Shown: positions 5,146 through 7,108 of the stretch, in pieces
How the letters are laid out: each line of letters starts with the position of its first letter
Position numbering within the stretch: the first letter of the stretch is position 1
DNA from: Candidatus Altarchaeales archaeon
Lineage (GTDB): Archaea; Altiarchaeota; Altiarchaeia; IMC4; SCGC-AAA252-I15
Reading direction: 5' to 3'
Assembly (NCBI GenBank): GCA_014729705.1
Contig: WJJK01000227.1
Location: forward strand, 1-7,108
DNA length: 7,108 nucleotides
Made by a program: the position numbers and the translations under genes
Notes under the pieces: model-generated
Databases searched by the model: none
What the model was told of the DNA's origin: nothing
The model's input: only the letters and a program-made list of their open reading frames with translations

Positions 5146-6402
5146 TTAGAACGGAATCTCATCATCATCTGAGATCGGTGCTGCCGGGGCATCTTCTTCG
5201 ACCTTACTGTAGTCAATAAACCCAGTGCTTTCCAGGTACCGCTTCAAGAGGGTAAATTCCTGCTGGGCGATAGCCTTAATCGGGCTAGCGAATCCCTTTT
5301 TGGGTTCTTCCAGGATGCGCCGGGTCAACACGGTCCCTTCGGCCTGGGTCAGACCGGTTGCCGATGAGGTAGCAAAGATCCAGTTGAGGATATGATGATA
5401 GGCCACTTCTGCCTTATACTTAGCGTCCGTGGCTTCTTCAACGTTGTCGGCTTCGGTCACTCCTAAGAGTTCAACCATTTTGGCAGCAATAACCTGGGAC
5501 ATTCGTTGATCAATATCTCCCGGCGATTTCAGTTCTTTGCTATCTTTTTGCAAGAGATACCGCAATGCTTGAGGTCTTAAAACGCCGGTTTGGACATTAC
5601 CGTAGGCAATCTCAACCATCTGGATCGCCTCTGACACCGCAAACTTAAGCTGAACATCATTGGCATCACCGGGGATGGTTTCAATATCTACCCCCTTGTT
5701 TTGCAGAATCCCAACCGCCCGGCGATAACCGTCCCAAGTCAACTGAATCTGCGGCTGCTGTTTCTGTGGTGACGCGGGCGCGGCCTTCTTTTGACCGGTG
5801 TTGATAATGTTGCCATCGGGCCAACTCAGAGGTTTGCCCGGTAAATGAAACCGGACCGTCTTTTTCCTGTTTGCCAGCATTACTGGAACGGCCACCACCT
5901 GCTTACCGATCCAGTCGCCATAATTGGTACCCAGGATTGCGGCAACCTGCTTGGCTGCACCGGGGCCGCAGGGCCGGACCTGATCGGTTTCTTCAAAGTA
6001 TATCACGTCCTTAGCGACCTCTTTTTTGTCACCGAAGTTAGTTCGCAGCATTTCCCGGCGAACGTCTTTAATGGTCAATGTCAGGGGACCGGTACTCTCT
6101 AGCATCCCGGCGTCGATATACCGTCCAGGCCATGCTTCGCCAACTGAATGTCCAACCAGGCTTTGGCCGGGTTTAATATCACTTGTCATCTTTTCCTCCA
6201 ATTCTTCATCTGTGTCTGTGAATTCTTGATACAACCAGGGTGGCAATTTGTCTTCAACGTGTTGGCAAATTTGCTGCCATTTAGCTTCTAAATCGTCATC
6301 TGATTCGACCGGCAACGAGGCCGACACTTCAATTGATTCATACTGCATTTGGCCGGGAAATTTCCGACTGTAAAACACTTTCCCGGTCGTCTTGTCCGTC
6401 AT
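5146..6402 (-). CDS. Phage SSB-like protein with SSB-type C-terminal tip, 418 aa
   Basis: Residues 8-52 (KVFYSRKFPGQMQYESIEVS...) form a strand-rich N-terminal region. Residues about 94-190 (YIDAGMLESTGPLTLTIKDV, ...VIYFEE..., GPGAAKQVAAILGTNYGDWI, GKQVVAVPV) match a common uncharacterised phage domain of the 'AADL...vtIk.v...v.yFe...N..nA..iA.i.G...dWiGk' type, possibly an OB fold. A linker at 203-220 (PQKQQPQ) leads to a helical region of about 190 residues. The last residues, DDDEIPF, copy the acidic Asp/Glu-x-Ile-Pro-Phe tip through which SSB proteins recruit replication and repair partners. I infer an ssDNA-binding protein for replication or recombination. ATG 6402 has AAAGGAG upstream and lies inside the end of the HTH gene (65-bp overlap). 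It is far longer than a classical SSB. Confidence 0.72.
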   Translation of the reverse strand: MTDKTTGKVFYSRKFPGQMQYESIEVSASLPVESDDDLEAKWQQICQHVEDKLPPWLYQEFTDTDEELEEKMTSDIKPGQSLVGHSVGEAWPGRYIDAGMLESTGPLTLTIKDVRREMLRTNFGDKKEVAKDVIYFEETDQVRPCGPGAAKQVAAILGTNYGDWIGKQVVAVPVMLANRKKTVRFHLPGKPLSWPDGNIINTGQKKAAPASPQKQQPQIQLTWDGYRRAVGILQNKGVDIETIPGDANDVQLKFAVSEAIQMVEIAYGNVQTGVLRPQALRYLLQKDSKELKSPGDIDQRMSQVIAAKMVELLGVTEADNVEEATDAKYKAEVAYHHILNWIFATSSATGLTQAEGTVLTRRILEEPKKGFASPIKAIAQQEFTLLKRYLESTGFIDYSKVEEDAPAAPISDDDEIPF

Positions 6403-6613
6403 TTTTTGCTCCTTTCAAGAAGATTATTTTGAATTTTTCCAGGCCGTATTTATCGGCAAATTTTCGTAGACTGTGGAAGGGTAGCGATTCCCGGTGGCCG
6501 TTGATAAACTTGCTCACCGTACTTTGAGAACAGTCAATACTGCGAGCTAGCGCAGCTTGACTGATCCCTTCCATTTCCAAAAACACTTTTAATCTTTCAT
6601 TGTGTCCTATCAT
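6338..6613 (-). CDS. Cro/C1-type (XRE) HTH regulator, 91 aa
   Basis: Residues 5-60 make a full Cro/C1-type helix-turn-helix domain: RLKVFLEMEGISQAALARSI, then DCSQSTVSKFINGHRESLPF and HSLRKFADKYGLEKF. This family binds operator DNA as dimers. The tail (68-91) is short and polar with no sensor domain, so it is Cro-like rather than CI-like. ATG 6613 shares one base with the stop of the ParB-like gene (TAATG), and GAGG lies upstream. The last 65 bp overlap the SSB-like gene. It may regulate this early operon, but no operator repeats were found by eye. Confidence 0.88.
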   Translation of the reverse strand: MIGHNERLKVFLEMEGISQAALARSIDCSQSTVSKFINGHRESLPFHSLRKFADKYGLEKFKIIFLKGAKNDGQDDRESVLQSEISRPNAV

Positions 6614-7108
6614 TATTCATCCTCTACTAATTCTAAACGGATTGTCTTGCCCCGATATTCAAGGGTTACCGGACCATCGGTTAGTGCCTCTACCAAATCG
6701 GCACTAATTACCATGTCTTGCTGTTCTTGACCGGTTTCGCCAACATTTGGGATGTCGATCCCGGACAGGTCAATGTCACCACTAACCTGCAAATCTTTAA
6801 GGCGAGCGGCCTCTTTCATTGTGGGGTTATTAACTAACCGCTCTTGGTTCTCTTCAGTCAGGTTCAGGGCGATGAACCCGGTTCTTTTAGCCATCGGACC
6901 GGTTTTGAGAAGCTGCTGTAATGCTGGGATGAGGCGATTCAGGCGACTCAGTTGGCTGATCTCTGATTGAGAAACGCCGGTGGCTTTGGCGATCTCTTCC
7001 TGGGTCATCGGAGGGTTATCGGTGTCCCCTTGAGTTAGAAAAAGGATGTCTTCGGCTAACTGCATTGGGTTTGGTCTGATTCCCAGATTGACTGACAGGC
7101 TGGCTACC
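6613..7108 (-). CDS. ParB/KorB-like HTH protein, N-terminus outside window
   Basis: The frame is open to the right edge (at least 164 residues). ATG 7065 is internal, and no ribosome binding site precedes it. The upstream residues GIRPNPMQLAEDILFL fit the ParB pattern that leads into its HTH, so the real start is probably off the window. MTQEEIAKATGVSQSEISQL followed by SRLNRLIPALQQLLKTG, then ...ALNLTEENQERLV, matches the ParB/KorB helix-turn-helix core that reads centromere-like sites. The remaining tail (SGDIDLSGIDIPNVG..., ...LEYRGKTIRLELVEDE) is unassigned. The N-terminal CTPase/nuclease box of ParB cannot be seen, so partition, transcription regulation or a phage ParB-like nuclease all remain possible. 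It is followed by the XRE gene with a 1-bp overlap. Confidence 0.78.
   Translation of the reverse strand, partial: VASLSVNLGIRPNPMQLAEDILFLTQGDTDNPPMTQEEIAKATGVSQSEISQLSRLNRLIPALQQLLKTGPMAKRTGFIALNLTEENQERLVNNPTMKEAARLKDLQVSGDIDLSGIDIPNVGETGQEQQDMVISADLVEALTDGPVTLEYRGKTIRLELVEDE

Overview
The window reads as part of a double-stranded DNA phage, prophage or plasmid-like element of a bacterium. Every supported gene lies on the minus strand. Genes are packed with 1-65 bp overlaps, many are tiny, and most starts have a strong AAGGAG-type ribosome binding site. The content is typical of an early/replication module: a ParB-like HTH protein, a Cro/C1-type regulator, an SSB-like protein, a SLOG-domain protein, a DNA methyltransferase, a tRNA and a replication-initiator-like protein. 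The host cannot be identified from the sequence, and the codes and signals look ordinarily bacterial.

Layout in the direction of transcription (right to left): a ParB-like protein cut by the window edge (7108-6613); a Cro/C1 HTH protein (6613-6338); a 418-residue SSB-like protein ending in DDDEIPF (6402-5146); a 107-bp spacer with a perfect 11-bp hairpin (5084-5053); a YpsA/SLOG protein (5038-4475); a 637-residue beta-class DNA methyltransferase (4478-2565); four small genes chained by overlaps (47, 102, 58 and 36 aa; 2565-1846); tRNA-Thr(UGU) (1838-1767); a 51-aa very basic protein overlapping a 161-aa unknown protein (1675-1072); a near-consensus sigma-70 promoter (1048-1020); a structured leader of about 185 nt; and a replication-initiator-like gene that runs off the left edge (828-1). 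From 7108 to 1072 no convincing terminator or strong promoter was seen, so this may be one long operon. The 828-1 gene has its own promoter.

Two structures stand out. First, the leader of the replication gene can form two mutually exclusive folds. In one, an 11-bp stem closes a three-way junction containing two hairpins. In the other, a 13-bp pairing uses the same 5' segment. This is the layout expected of an RNA switch or attenuator. Second, the replication gene carries four imperfect 22-23 bp direct repeats in its linker. The spacing is not a multiple of three, which suggests DNA-level iterons and an origin inside the initiator gene, as in lambda O.

Functionally, the module couples replication initiation, ssDNA handling and DNA methylation with several small DNA-binding regulators. 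Family assignments rest on motifs read by eye, and no search was run.
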